The notes under the pieces were generated by a model. That model had not been told where the DNA came from. It searched no databases and saw nothing but the letters and a program-made list of their open reading frames with translations. Positions 34,045 through 45,635 of a stretch of 64,000 bases of DNA are shown one piece after another; position 1 is the stretch's first letter; the number at the start of each line of letters is the position of its first letter. Both the position numbers and the translations under genes were made by a program. Where the stretch lies: assembly GCA_030220185.1 (NCBI GenBank), contig JASPKZ010005705.1, positions 114,501 to 178,500 of the forward strand. Reading direction: 5' to 3'. The stretch is from Diploptera punctata (taxonomy: Eukaryota; Arthropoda; Insecta; Blattodea; Blaberidae).

Positions 34045-34620
34045 GCATTAATGAGTAATTTGGATTTTAATCCTCTGTATGCTAAGAGAATAATGGTTAT
34101 TAATGTTACAAGGAAAACTGAAAGAGACGTAAATGTGAAAATGTCAAGATTTCAAATGATATGTGGAACTATACATGAAACATTAAAGAACAAAACAAGA
34201 AGAGGTACTAGATTGCAGTTTTATAAAACATTGGCAGTTCCTGCATTACTTTATGGGAGTGAAACTTGGGTAATGACCAACAAATTACAAAGTAGAATAC
34301 AATGTGTAGAAATTAACTTCCTTAGAAGAAAAATGGCCGCACATGAATGGATTGGTTAAATAATGAAGATATAAGAACAGAGTTAAATATATATCCATTA
34401 AATGATAAAATCAAAAAATATAGAGAAAAATGGTTTAGACATGTAGAAAGAATGAACTTAATAAGATTACCAAAAGTAGCACTTAACTACAAGCCAAGAG
34501 GTTCAAGGAATGTAGGAAGGCCAGTGAAAAGATGGACAACAACTATGAGGCGGAACAGACATTTTGCTTAGCCCGTGAAGTGAAGAAGAAGAAGAAGAGA
34601 AGAAGAAGGAGGAGGAGGAG
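34045..34620 (+). mobile_element. LINE-2 fragment and 3' end
   Basis: Frames give FQMICGTIHETLKNKTRR, LAVPALLYGSETWVMTNK, then NIYPLNDKIKKYREKWFRHV and NYKPRGSRNVGRPVKRW. A one-base shift separates the two frames at about 34350. The tail runs into (GAA)n and (GGA)n. Confidence 0.8.
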
Positions 34621-34944
34621 AAGAATGTTACAAGGATTCAAAGTGATATTTTAAGAATGAATTGAGATGTGTTATTGCCTAAAGTTATGCTTCGACTGTA
34701 GTTTCCAAATTAATTAGTAAAACATTGTCAATCCTTGAAACATAGGCTATATAACTGAATTTTATATTAAGTCGAAACCATTATTTTTAATATGCTCAGG
34801 ATGAAGTGGATAGTACGAAATATTAAACTTAATACGACTTTTCATGATAAAATGGGATTAAAATACAACATATCCAAACTATGTGCTAAAATATTGACAT
34901 TGCATTTGACTCCTACTAATGAAGGTGTAGGTATGCAATTGCAT

Positions 34945-35205
34945 ATGAGACCCATTAGAAGCCAAGGAGTACAAGTGAGAATTTGCTAATTTTGGAGTTC
35001 AGAGTAGATTTTAGTAGTTAAAGCAGATACTAATCTGAGTGATGGATACAAGTAAAAATCTGTCTGGTGCTGAAATCTAGTGACTGAAAAGAAAACTGCC
35101 AAGACAATCACATTTGGAGTGTCTCAACTTTGAACATAATTTACTTTAAACTGATATTTTATTACTTATACTCCTTCCCTTGACTTATGAGGGCCTCATA
35201 TTAGG
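34945..35205. mobile_element. MITE family M1, copy 2
   Basis: Inverted relative to 13136-13400. The left end reads GAGACCCATTAGAAGCCAAG and the right end is its approximate reverse complement ending GGGCCTC. CATAT/ATAT lies at both borders as a possible target duplication. Confidence 0.6.
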
Positions 35206-35334
35206 ATCATTTGTAACAAAGAAAGAAATGAAGATTTATTTAATCAGTATAGACATTATTACTGACAATTGACAAAATAAAACGCAAAATAACTGTTAAA
35301 ATATATTATTTAAAGTGAAGGATTTTATTTATTT

Positions 35335-35576
35335 TTTGTCCCGCGCCTTTTTTCGGGTTTCCATGGGGAGGAAATGTTCTCTCATGGAATATGGCCATTA
35401 TGGGACCGGTGCCCACCCATCATCGTGAGGCATTTGAGAAAACACGCTATAACGGCTGGGAGAACCGACATGTTGACATGTCACCCCTACACTGGCTAGA
35501 TAATTGTCTATCTTTGTGATGAACACACCAGCTGGTAGGTCAAGGGCCTTGTAATTCTGTCACGCCATGACGTTTT
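35335..35576 (+). mobile_element. SINE-B, internally deleted head
   Basis: CCCGCGCC is followed directly by TTTCCATGGGGAGGAAATG, so most of the tRNA-like head is missing. Body blocks GGGACCGGTGCCCACC and CACGCTATAACGGCTGGG and the end GGGCCTTGTAATTCTGTCACG are present. Confidence 0.7.
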
Positions 35577-36994
35577 TTATAGTTCTATAGGCCTAATGAA
35601 ATAAGAACTGATGATATGAACTTATTATTTATGTCCATATATTTTATATTGATTATCGTTACTTGTTTATTTGTTAAATTTTACCTAAATTTTTCGACGT
35701 TTGTACGTAATCATAAACGATATGTTCGTTTTTTATAGTGCGTGGTACTACAATGTTACATTTTCCGACCCCACTTTTTTTAAGATCGTAGAGAACTTAG
35801 AAGATACATATATAGTACGAAATAAATTATTTTTATAATGGATGATATAAGATTAGATTAGAAGAGTTTTTACAGACCCTCACTCAACAGCCTTATTTTA
35901 CGTTCATTCTAATACCTATCTTCATTTTACGATTGAATGAGATGAAATATACTGTAGTCTGTTGTGGTGTTCCTGATTCGACACTCATCAAGCTTTCACA
36001 CATATGATTCACATCGCCATTTATTTGGGCTGGGCCCAAGGGCTCGAGGAGGGATTACAACCCTCCCTCTGGTCCTATACTGCCCTAAGTTGAAACACAG
36101 GCTCGGAGTCCGAATAAGATCACTAAAATATATATTAGAAAACACCTGTAGTTTCCGAATAAGATCACTAAAATATATATTAGAAAATACCTGTAGTTTC
36201 CTAAACCAGAACATTTTTACCTATCATGAGATGAGGTGAAAGTCGAAATGAAATGAATTAATGGACATGAAATGACATCATGGCGAAGGGAATAGAGGTG
36301 GATTAGTGTAGGTGGGATTAAATTCGAGAGGAGGACACCGAGAAAAACCCGAAAAACTTTGGTGTGACCGTTTTTTATTACATTGTTATGCAATTTTACA
36401 TTTTTTAAACAGTAAAGAACTGAGAAGGTATACAGTATCAAGTAAAGTTGTTTTTTATATTGACTTTTGATATTTATATCGTAGGCCTAGAATATTTTAA
36501 TGTAATTTAGTTTATATGCTTTTATTAAAACTATTTAAATTTAAGACGAAGTTAGTGTCGGTATATGTATCTTAACCAAGTGGTAACTAATCAATTTATC
36601 ATTCCAAAAATATTTTATGTCGATATTGAATGCTGCCATCGATTTATTAATTACTTCAAAATTACAACAAGTTTATGAAGTGGAATATGAAAAATTGGAA
36701 GAATGTTATTAGAGGAAAAATAAAAGAATGTACCTGAAAATATTCTGCTACCATATTTTTCCATGAAAAGTGAAAATGAGAAATCAAATTAAAGATAATT
36801 CAAATATTAGTAATGTGAGACAGTGTTAATTGTGCAGTATCAATATAGAGAGGTATCACATTGAAAATGTATGAAAATGTTATCATTAATATCTACAATA
36901 AATAAATTTCATGTTATGTATTTTGATCTTAAATATTTTATTTTACTTTACAGTACTGAGACGGTAAAATAGCCATTATGATACTCTATATTTA
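35577..36994. other. Intergenic, no gene recognised
   Basis: No supported coding frame. A 45-bp tandem duplication lies at 36113-36202 (listed separately). Confidence 0.4.
36113..36202. repeat. 45-bp tandem duplication
   Basis: Two adjacent units beginning GAATAAGATCACTAAAATAT and ending CTGTAGTTTCC, differing at one base. Confidence 0.9.
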
Positions 36995-37717
36995 AAATAA
37001 GAGATAAAATTGTTTAAACAAATTGTTAGAAACTTGGTGTTTTATCTAGATTCTGATATAAATTGCAATACCCAACTAAAACTAACATCGAAAAAAATCT
37101 TCTCTATAATTCATTCCCTAAAGCGTCTCAAGAACATCCTTCCTACAAGTCTTAAAACGAATGTTAGTTCAAACCATAACAATATCGCATTTTTACTATT
37201 GCGACGTTCTATTAACCGACATTAGTGACAGACTGTCGGACAAACTACAGGGTGTTCATAATATTTGTATCAGATTCGTATTTAATGTCCGAAAATATGA
37301 CAACACTTTTCCATTTATTCACGAATTTTTGTGTCACCGTCTCAAAGACAGAAGAAAATTACACGATCTAGTTATCTTATTTAACCTACATAATTCAATT
37401 TCTAATATTTTAGCCTCTCGCTTCCAGTTCTATCCTTCAGTCATAATTTAAACACACAGTCACACTATAATCTCGTGCTTAATATACCACAACATATGAC
37501 ATTTCATAACTCCGCATCATGTAATATCTCCTCTTCTCATTACTGGAATTCCCTAGCACAGGAAATCAGAGGCTATCGAATGTTAGAATCGTATAAAATA
37601 AATCTAAGTTCATATTTGTTTTAACTTTGGTTTGAACACTATCTTCACGTGTTGTAATTTATATGTATTGATTGGTGTTTCCCGTTTTATTTATTAAATT
37701 ACTACTATTATTACTGC

Positions 37718-37750
<33 letters not shown>

Positions 37751-37975
37751 TGTATTAATGTAATTATGTTTAGCGTATAAAATGCTGTATATACATGAAA
37801 TCTATACTGCAGATTTAAATATATTATTTTAAATGTATTATAATTAGTAAATTGTATATGTAATTTATATTGTAAATATGTATCTGTATATTTGTACTGG
37901 CTGAGTGGAAGAGAAGGCATTTGGCCTTAAATCTGCTAGAATAAATAAAGCATTATTATTATTTGTTGTTATTAT
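36995..37975 (+). mobile_element. Jockey-like LINE C-terminus and 3' UTR
   Basis: Frames give NLVFYLDSDINCNTQLKL then IFSIIHSLKRLKNILPTSLK. After a frameshift at about 37165 come ISHFYYCDVLLTDISDRLSD, KLQGVHNICIRFVFNVRKYD and ILASRFQF. This pattern is that of Jockey/CR1-type elements. The 3' end reads GAGTGGAAGAGAAGGCATTTGG, in two blocks, then AATAAATAAAG and (ATT)n. Confidence 0.82.
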
Positions 37976-37989
37976 TATTATTATCATTA

Positions 37990-38365
37990 TTATTGCCCCA
38001 GATCATCTGGACTCGACTACTATGGCATAATCTGTCTGGAAAGGTATTCTAAACTTTGTATTACATACATACCCTTTCTGACCATATAAGGACAAGGAGG
38101 GCTTCTCCGAATGTGTGATCAGCTCAATCCAGGGCCTGCTCCGAGGCAAAACATTTAAGACGAAACACACTATCATTACTTTAACATGAGGAAAATGATA
38201 AAGATGATTATGTTGCGCAGACAATGTTATGGACCTTAACGTTTCCTGACATTTGTCTCATAGACGAGGAAAAGTCCAGAAAAAACCCTCACAGACCGGG
38301 ATCGAACCTGGTCCCGCTGCGTACGAGGTAGCGACGCTACCCCGAGACCACAGTGGAGGACGAAG
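37990..38365 (-). mobile_element. SINE-A, tail type III
   Basis: On the minus strand the SINE-A head (B box GGTTCGATCCCGGTC) and body are followed by a third tail. It contains TTAAATGTTTTGCCTCGG, CATTCGGAGAAGCCCTCC and TTGTCCTTATATGGTC. The same tail is at 38935-39165 and 44735-44870. Confidence 0.75.
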
Positions 38366-38934
38366 GGCCTACAACAATTTTTAAAAGTTGTAATCGAGTT
38401 GAAGTACCTTACAGATATTATTACAATTCTATAGTTTCAGTGTTGTGAAGTTTAATTTTACACAATCAAAGTAAATATAAAGAAAATTGTTTGATTATTA
38501 ATGTGTCATATTGTCAACAATTGCTGGTGGGACATCTGACAATAAGAGAGGCATGCAGAGATTGTGCGGATCTACAAAGACCGCCATTACGATTACAAAG
38601 GAACTCGAATTTGTGGAACTGAAAGGTGGAAGGAGACCTGTCAGTCACTTCTGTTTCCTAGAGACTTAGCAACGAGGTCATGCAGAGCAAGACAAAGATT
38701 AAAACACTGTGCTATGAAAACATTAACTCCTGTGCTACTGAATGAAAACTCAACTTTAACCTTTGACAATATCACAAACTTTTAAACCTGTATTTAATAC
38801 ACAGGTATGTTAGTTTAAAGTTTAAACAATTTGTGTTTGGATTTTTTTTTAATTTTCCATTTGCTTTTAATTAATTTCAAAGCAAAGGTTAAATATATTT
38901 TATTCCATTCTATTAATTCAATTCAATTTAACCT
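38366..38934. other. Intergenic, unassigned
   Basis: A moderately GC-rich segment at 38540-38720 has no recognisable translation; in-frame stops interrupt every longer frame. The rest is AT-rich. Confidence 0.35.
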
Positions 38935-39165
38935 CTCACCTTATAGGTATGACACACGCCACCCTACCTTACAGTAGCACAACTTGTCGGTAGAGGGATT
39001 TTAACAATGGATCACAATCATACATTTTGACTACACAAGGACATGGAGAACCTCCCCGAATGAGTGCAATGTCATGGCCTCCTTCGAGATAACACAATAT
39101 TAAGACGAAACACATCATTCACACGCACACATTCATACAAACATGGCGAACATGATGATGATAAT
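38935..39165 (-). mobile_element. SINE-A tail type III without head
   Basis: Minus-strand tail sequence matching 38010-38170 (CATTCGGGGAGGTTCTCC, TTGTGTAGTCAAAATG). It extends further into CTACCGACAAGTTGTGCT, GGGTGGCGTGTGTC and AGGTGAGAGGTTAAAT. The head and most of the body are absent. Confidence 0.65.
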
Positions 39166-39308
39166 GATATGCAGAGTGAAGCAACATGGCGAAGGAGCTC
39201 ATCACTCGTAAAGATTTATTCATTCATTTGTCCTAAATTACCTTTAAATATTGTTAATAATATTTTTACGGTATTCTTCAAAAATAAATTTTACTTCATA
39301 TCTTTATT

Positions 39309-40253
39309 GAGTGAAACTTGCTCAAAGCGGAATCGCGTGGGGCCAATTTTTCCGCATTATAAAAAGCTGAAACTTATTAATAATATTAGATTATAGAGTA
39401 CCGTATATGTATTTTTACGTGCCTTGGATTAATTGTAATTCCGCTGCCTTTGAAAAGTGAAGTGTAGTACGTATGAGCGACTTCGACGGTAACGCGCGAA
39501 AAAAAACAGTCCCATTTCGTAGGCGTTAAAAATGTCTCTTAGGTGCGTATCCTGAAATTAAAGTATGCAGTTTCGTTTTCCGTTCACTAACTACACTTTC
39601 GTCCACATCCTTTGATTCTCCGCAAATTTCATTCCACACTACATTGTGTCGTCTTTTAAAACTGACCAGCCAACAGGAAGACGCTTTGAAATCGTTATTC
39701 CCTAGGAATTTAGCAACAGCTAGAGCTTGACTTCGGAGCATCGGTCCAGAAATGTGGAGATTTATCTTCAATCACTTTAATTTTTTGTTTAATGACAATG
39801 ATACATACGTTTTATGCATCTTTATTCCATAGATTAAGAACGCTACCTGTGAAAGAACGGTCTCGGAACTTAAACTAATTTAAGATTTTACAGTGCAATG
39901 GTTATTTGTAAGACAGGTATCTGTATTTCGCATAAAGGGTGTACAGTGAGGCCGAAATAAAATTTCACGTACAGGTAGAATCTATAATTCACCCGGAGGC
40001 AGGAATCATTCCTTATTTTTTTTTCGGCCTAACGGAAATTCAATTAAGTGGAAACTAATTTATTTCTCTGTCTTTCCGCTATATTTTTCCATGAATTGTG
40101 TAGAAATATCCTTTCGTTTCCGCGTTGGACAGATTCCGTTTTATGCAAAATAAATATAAGTAATATTACTAATATTTCGCCGGGGCCAATACATTTGTTC
40201 ACATCGGACAGATTTCCGCATTATTCATGTTCCGAATGAAACAAGTTTTACTG
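39309..40253 (-). mobile_element. Tigger/pogo-like DNA transposon remnant, 945 bp
   Basis: The right end is the reverse complement of CAGTAAAACTTGTTTCATTC and is followed by TA. The left end reads GAGTGAAACTTGCTCAAAGC, matching it at most positions. The pogo-type CAGT start and TA flank fit the family, although the left CAGT is mutated to GAGT. The only coding remnant is a DNA-binding domain at 39526-39780; the DDE domain is missing. Confidence 0.65.
39526..39780 (-). pseudogene. Tigger-like transposase, CENP-B/Tc5 DNA-binding domain
   Basis: A frame of about 80 codons reads LHISGPMLRSQALAVAKFLG, then NDFKASSCWLVSFKRRHNVV and ICGESKDVD. The order ISGPML, A--LG--DFKAS--WL--F-RRHN, ICGESKDVD is characteristic of the second helix-turn-helix of Tigger/pogo transposases. 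The preceding HTH and following catalytic domain are absent. Confidence 0.75.
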
Positions 40254-40263
40254 TATATTATTC

Positions 40264-40560
40264 GGTCCACTGCTGTAGTATCGAGGGAGCCTTGTCACGC
40301 AGCGGGCCCGGATTCGATTCCCGGTCGGGACAAGCTTCCTGGGTGAGGTTTTTCCCGGTTTTTTTCTCACCTGTAAGATAAATGTCAAGTAGCTTAGAGG
40401 CCCAAAACGTCCTCGAAGATCATCAGGCCATCATCATCATCATCATCTCCGGTATGGAAAGCAACGGGAAGCTACCACACCTATAATTCCCTAGTAAAAC
40501 TGAAAGTCAGCATGAAAATGCTATGATTGCAGTGAAGGACGTGCTCTAAGGCAGAACACT
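40264..40560 (+). mobile_element. SINE-A, tail type I
   Basis: Slightly deleted head (GTAGTATCGAGG then CACGCAGCGGGCCCGG), B box GATTCGATTCCCGGTCGG, body, CATCAT run and type I tail. It starts 10 bp after the end of the Tigger-like element. Confidence 0.8.
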
Positions 40561-40561
40561 A

Positions 40562-40725
40562 TAGAAGAGAGAAGAATGTATTGTTCATCGAATGTAGATC
40601 ATAGGATACCCAAACAAGTGTTAACCTATAAACCTGCTGGAAGAAGAAGACCAGAACGTCCACTCAAAAGACTTTTGGATGGTGTTCCTAATGATGCCGA
40701 AATAGGTCAACAAATGGCCTAAATT
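40562..40725 (+). mobile_element. LINE-2-type 3' fragment
   Basis: Translation gives HRIPKQVLTYKPAGRRRPER then PLKRLLDGVPNDAEIGQQMA and stop. It is the YKPAGRRRP-RP-KR block typical of these LINE ends. Confidence 0.65.
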
Positions 40726-40860
40726 CGTGAATGGACTATAATGATGAATACGATTATATTAGATATAAAAATGAGTGTGATTCTGTGTGTCTTTTATGGA
40801 CTCAAAAGAAACTACTTGACCGATTTGAACTGAATTTTCACCATTTAGAGAATTTTCTGG

Positions 40861-41309
40861 GACTATTTAACTCATGCCCCAAATGGGAGTCAATGACCAA
40901 TCACGTTTCAATGATTTCTGTTTTACAACCAATCAGAGTCGTGTTTCACCAAATATTTATCAGTGTTATAATTACCATGTTAAAGAAAGCTCCTCCTTAC
41001 AATATTGCGTTCCTTTGGCAATAAGTAGTATGATCTGGTTGCAGTGATAAACAAATGAAGCAGTAGAAGCGTACCTATCGTTTCTCATTTGTTTTCAAAC
41101 ATCGCCGTTTACATTAAATATATACATATTTTAAAATAACTATATTTAAATAATGATTTGTGAGTAAACAGCTTTATTTTATTCGTTAAATAGTCCTAAC
41201 AAATGCCACTCTTGATTTCCAAATTCTCTAGATAAATTCACTCCTCACTTCGTGAGTCGTGAATTTATCGATAATTTGGAAATCACTCGTGGCATTACTT
41301 ATGATAATT
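40861..41309. repeat. Repeat X, copy 1
   Basis: Matches 57672-58378 in inverted orientation, with shared blocks ACTCATGCCCCAAATGGGAG, CTGCAACCAGATCATACTAC (reverse) and AACATCGCCGTTTACATT. Its right end (41207-41300) folds into a hairpin, AATGCCACTC...GAGTGGCATT-like arms around TCACTTCGTGA. It is non-coding and probably a nonautonomous DNA element. Confidence 0.7.
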
Positions 41310-41499
41310 AATGTATGTAACATTACCGTACATACTATAAGGTCAGAGCTAAAAAAAAGTGCATCGGTGCACTAAAAAAGCAACTTTTTGGACGTTTAAA
41401 TGGCATACGCTGCCTAAACCATAAAAAATACAAACAAATAATATACACACAATTGTAATCTCAAAAAAAATCTACAAAAAAAATTACTCGACAGCACAC

Positions 41500-41652
41500 A
41501 CACACGCACGCACGCACACACACAAACACACACATACAAACACACACAAACACGCACACAAACACACACACACACAAACACAAACACACACGCACAAACG
41601 CACACACACAAACGCGCGCGCACACACACATACAAACACACACACAAACACG

Positions 41653-41692
<40 letters not shown>

Positions 41693-41870
41693 AACACGCA
41701 CACACATAAACACACACACATACACACAAACACGCACACACACAAACACGCACACACATAAACACACACAAATACACTCACAAACACACCCACACAAACA
41801 CACAAAGACACAGACATATATATATATATATATATATAATATATATATAATGGAAAACTCACAATAACCA
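41500..41870. repeat. (CA)n/(CACG)n tract followed by (TA)n
   Basis: About 315 bp of CA with CG and AA interruptions, then about 30 bp of TA. Cys/Val-rich frames on the other strand are artefacts. Confidence 0.97.
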
Positions 41871-42172
41871 TATATGATTTCAACTCATTGAAGCCAAGAA
41901 GATAGGGATAAATAGATTCTCGGGCAACGCCAGGTAATTAGTACGGAGTATCTAAAAATAATTACGATATAAATTTATAATTATTCGTTTACAGATTCAA
42001 CTAAATATAAAAAATACATTTAATTTATTTATGTGAAGCAGCGGACGCCGGGTATGTAATAAAATGTTGAAGAAATTTTATCTCTTTCATAATGGTGGCG
42101 TCACAAATTACGTTAGAATTTCATTTAAGGGGAGTCAGCTGTAAAGAGGGATAACATGTCATTCGTAATTAA

Positions 42173-42213
<41 letters not shown>

Positions 42214-42735
42214 CTTAATCTAATTACCTGCAATTATTACAACGTTTGTGCTAATTATGTATGTATTGGGATTTTAAATATATAAGATAGATGCATATAT
42301 GGTTTGTAAAATGAAATAATAAAATTTATTTCTGCTAAAACTAATGAATATTTATAGTGACCACACAATAATAAAAAATAAACCTCTAGTGGAAATGACG
42401 GCTGTGGAGGGAGTTTATTCACAGCTCACTTTGACATGAACAACAGGTCACAAGCCCGTAGGGGCGAGAAGCGATTGCAGCGACAGCACAAAGGCAGTGG
42501 CTTGCAATGGTAACTAGAGCGCGAATTTTTTTTTCTCTTCTACCTGGATATATTTATAACGAAGTGATCATATTTTACCGTTCACTTGACATCGCATCGG
42601 TTTTATTCTGGGCCATGCTTCACCTGTTTCACTCCCCATACCTAAACATCACCGCTAGGGATTGCAACAATATGGGGTTCACCGCAAGCTGCAGACAAAT
42701 TCTCAACAAAATACAAATGTAGTAATATTAATAAC
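41871..42735. other. Intergenic, no gene recognised, with (TA)n at 42176-42211
   Basis: AT-rich sequence with one perfect TA array. A GC-richer part at 42400-42480 shows no coding frame. Confidence 0.4.
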
Positions 42736-42754
42736 AACATCAATAATAATAATG

Positions 42755-42787
<33 letters not shown>

Positions 42788-42952
42788 GTGATAATAATAA
42801 TAGTGATAATAATAATAATGATAGTAATAATTGTAACAATAGCAATAGTAGTAGTAGTAGTAATAATAATAATACTAGTAATGATAATAACAATGATAAT
42901 AATAATGATAATAATAATAATAATAATAATAATAGTAATAATAATAATAATC
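42736..42952. repeat. (AAT)n with ATG and AGT interruptions
   Basis: A long trinucleotide array directly upstream of a LINE-1 fragment. Confidence 0.95.
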
Positions 42953-42957
42953 TAACA

Positions 42958-43088
42958 AAGATTAAATCTTATTGGTCCTTTCCGGCTCCAAGTATCGAAA
43001 AATTTGGACCAAAGGAAGATGGACAGACAGGTGAAAGAAGAAGACTTCATAAGTAAGCTACACGGTCGTTATGGGGATGTAAATATAA
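42958..43088 (+). mobile_element. LINE-1 fragment, left part
   Basis: Shows TTTGGACCAAAGGAAGATGG and GACAGACAGGTGAA. It is interrupted by SINE-C at 43089 and resumes at 43497. Confidence 0.7.
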
Positions 43089-43495
43089 TCTTCTTGTCTT
43101 GTAAGCCCATGTTTCCCTTAACAGAGATTTAGGCGCTCTCCCCCTACAGGGAAGAATTTGAACCATACTAATTTAGTTACACTTGTTTTCGTATAGATGT
43201 CATTTGGGTGGTCCGTGGTCAGCGTTCCGCCTCATACTGACATCTAAGAAACCAAGGTAGTACTAGGACGGGAAAATTAGGTAAATTTTGCTTAGAGGCC
43301 TTTTCATTCAGGCTTAACGATCTTTTACGAGCCTGAAAGTCTTCAGACTCGGGACCCACGGCTTAAAGTCCTTCCCGGAGGACTTGCTCATTGGATTTTT
43401 CCATCCTAAAAAATTCATCGACCCCGGCCGGGTTTGAACCCGCGACCCTCGGGACTAGAGGCAAGGAGCATAACCACTAATTCACCGCGGCCGAT
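43089..43495 (-). mobile_element. SINE-C (tRNA-derived) inserted in LINE-1
   Basis: On the minus strand it starts TCGGCCGCGGTGAATTAGTG, has an A box around TAGTGGTTATGCTCC and a B box in CGGGTTCAAACCCGGCC, then GGTCGATGAATTTTTTAGG. It is flanked by TGTAAATATAA (43078-43088) and TGTAAATACAA (43496-43506), an 11-bp target duplication with one mismatch. Confidence 0.85.
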
Positions 43496-43496
43496 T

Positions 43497-43765
43497 GTAA
43501 ATACAATAAGAACAGTTAAGTATCGTAGACTGCGATGGGCGGGATATGTGGCAATAATGGGGAATTAAAAGAGGGCATGGAAACTCTTTGTAGGAAAACC
43601 AGAGGGAAAGCGCCCAATAGGTAGACCAAGAAAGAGGTTGGAGGAGAACATAAACCATGATTTGAGGAAAGTAGATTATATAGGGGATAATTGGAAGTTA
43701 TTAACCTAGGATAGGGATGTACGGAGAGTTTATGTCATACGGGTTCTATAGTGCCAGTGAACTAA
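43497..43765 (+). mobile_element. LINE-1 fragment, right part
   Basis: Continues with AATAAGAACAGTTAAG and the RLRWAGY block, then GKRPIGRPRKR-like coding and the terminal GGGTTCTATAGTGCCAGTGA. Confidence 0.7.
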
Positions 43766-43769
43766 TAAT

Positions 43770-44140
43770 GATTATTTATTTAGCAGGTTTCATATCTTCT
43801 TTGGGCCAATTAATCTATCGTAATTCTTCTTCACTTGCAAATCTTTGCAAATCGCTGCCTGAGAAATATCTTGAGTATGTGGTGGCCAGAGATTATAGTA
43901 AAGAAATTCAATTTTAGGAAATGGAAATAGGTTGGTCATATGTTAAGGAGAAAGAATGATAACATCACAAAAATGACAATTGATTGGAATCCTCAAGGAT
44001 TGAGAAGGAGAAGAGGAAGACCTAGAGCAACATGAAATAATACCATCAGGGATGAAGCTGATCTGGTTGGGATGAGTTGGAATGCAATTAAGGCATTGGC
44101 AAACAGCAGAGTGGGTTGACGAGCTTTTATCAAGGCTCTA
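43770..44140 (+). mobile_element. LINE C-terminal fragment
   Basis: Translation in pieces gives MTIDWNPQGLRRRRGRPRAT then NNTIRDEADLVGMSWNAIKA and LANSRVG. WNPQG-R-RGRP--TW is a common LINE end motif. An in-frame stop replaces the W. Confidence 0.65.
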
Positions 44141-44371
44141 TGCTTCCCAGTGGAGTGACCAGGACTCCTACTATTCTTCTTCACATAACTCCGTCATTGA
44201 AATCTCCATCGGCCCGCTTTTTTCCCTCATGGTGCTTAAAACATCAGTTATTATATTTTTCTTCTTCTACCATTCCTACTTCTCTTGGAAATATGTATTG
44301 TCATTATTTTTACACACCCATGCCGTGTTAATGCTTTTATGAAATAATAATAATAATAATAATAATAATAA

Positions 44372-44690
44372 GTCCACCGATATGGTCTCGAGATAGCGTG
44401 CTGCCTTGTCACGCAGCGGGCCCGGGTTCGATTCCCGGTCGGGACAGGCTCCTATGTGAGGGTTTTTTCGGTTTTTTTCCCTTACTTGTAAGACAAATGT
44501 TAGGAAGCTTAGGGCCCAACGGTCCCCGAAAATCATCCGGCCATCAACATCATCCTTCACCGGTGTGGAAAGCGACGGGAAGCTACCACACCTATAATTC
44601 CCTAGTAAAGCTGCAAAACATATCATGAAAATGATATGATTGCAGTGAAAGACCTGCTCTCAGGCAGAATTACTATTGATGGATGGAAGA
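44372..44690 (+). mobile_element. SINE-A, tail type I
   Basis: Follows a short (AAT)n run. Head GGTCTCGAGATAGCGTGCTG, B box GGTTCGATTCCCGGTCG, body and type I tail, ending TACTATTGATGGATGG and then (GAA)n. Confidence 0.85.
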
Positions 44691-44734
44691 AGAAGAAGAA
44701 GAACAACAACAACAGCAATAGGCATGTCATTCAC

Positions 44735-44870
44735 TTAATTTAACCTCTACCCTATAGGTACTTTTACTTGCCACACGCCACCTGCGCCTTACAGCGACAC
44801 AACCTGTCGGGAGGGGAATTTTAACTACGGTTCGATCACACACATAGTTTGTGAACACACAGGGACATAA
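44735..44870 (-). mobile_element. SINE-A tail type III fragment
   Basis: Matches 38940-39070 (CCACACGCCACC, CGACACAACCTGTCGGGAG, TTTTAACTACGG on the plus strand). The head is absent. Confidence 0.55.
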
Positions 44871-45245
44871 TCCTATATTGTTCACATTAATAATGATTGA
44901 AGTTATTAAAGAACTAAAAGTTGAAATTAGGAAAGTGATTAAAATAGGCAACACAGAGCTGAAGATAATAAACTATGGTGATGACACAGTTGTAATTGCA
45001 CAGAGTGAAGATGATTTACAAATGCTATTCCACAAATTTAGAATCCTTGCAACAAAATATAACATGAAAATCTCAATAAAAAAAAAACAAATCAATGGCA
45101 TCCAAGGACCAACGCCGTGTTAAGTTAGAAATAGGAGGAAGAAGTATGAAACAGGTCTTGAAATTCAAATATTTAGGAATAGAAATTAACAGCAGTAACA
45201 TAATAACAGATGAAATCCTCCATCAAGTAAATAATGCAATATATA
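44871..45245 (+). mobile_element. LINE reverse transcriptase fragment (YGDD)
   Basis: Frame gives IKIGNTELKIINYGDDTVVI then AQSEDDLQMLFHKF and KYNMKISIKKK. YGDD stands in the position of the YADD catalytic motif. After a shift, KFKYLGIEINSSNIITDEI continues with the KYLG motif. The 3' side is abruptly replaced by a SINE-A tail. Confidence 0.75.
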
Positions 45246-45372
45246 TATATAGTGGAAAGCAACGGGAAGCTACCACACCTACAATTCCCTAGTAAAGCTG
45301 CAAAGCATAGCATGAAAGTGCTATGATTACAGTGAAAGACCTGCCCTCGGGCAGAATTACTATGTATGTATG
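45246..45372 (+). mobile_element. SINE-A tail type I fragment
   Basis: Begins inside the tail at GTGGAAAGCAACGGGAAGC and ends TTACTATGTATGTATG. Confidence 0.75.
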
Positions 45373-45386
45373 TATTTTATAATATC

Positions 45387-45391
<5 letters not shown>

Positions 45392-45431
<40 letters not shown>

Positions 45432-45515
45432 TATGGTCTTATGGAAGATTTCTAAACTCTTACTTTCGTATCTATTCTTAAATTTTTATTTTTCCAAACA
45501 GTATTTTTTAAAAAT

Positions 45516-45555
<40 letters not shown>

Positions 45556-45587
45556 GGATGTTTAAACAATACTGTTTGGAAAAATAA

Positions 45588-45630
<43 letters not shown>

Positions 45631-45632
45631 TA
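45392..45632. repeat. Three (TA)n arrays alternating with an inverted module
   Basis: Three TA arrays (about 45392-45430, 45521-45552, 45593-45627). Between them a module reading AGGGAT, TTTAAA and ACAGT/ACTGTTTGGAAAAATAA appears once in each orientation. The same module occurs at 47272-47340, next to another TA array. Confidence 0.85.
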
Positions 45633-45635
45633 TGA

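Noticed and set aside
38564..38785. 73-codon frame possibly encoding a host peptide
   Set aside because: No recognisable motif; neighbouring frames are closed and the segment lies between two SINE-A tails.
40731..41024. 97-codon frame on the plus strand
   Set aside because: It overlaps the LINE end and repeat X, which recurs inverted at 57672 where the frame is broken. No domain is recognised.
41414..41883. Cys/Val-rich frames on the minus strand
   Set aside because: Translations of the (CA)n tract; the cysteine spacing comes from the dinucleotide repeat.
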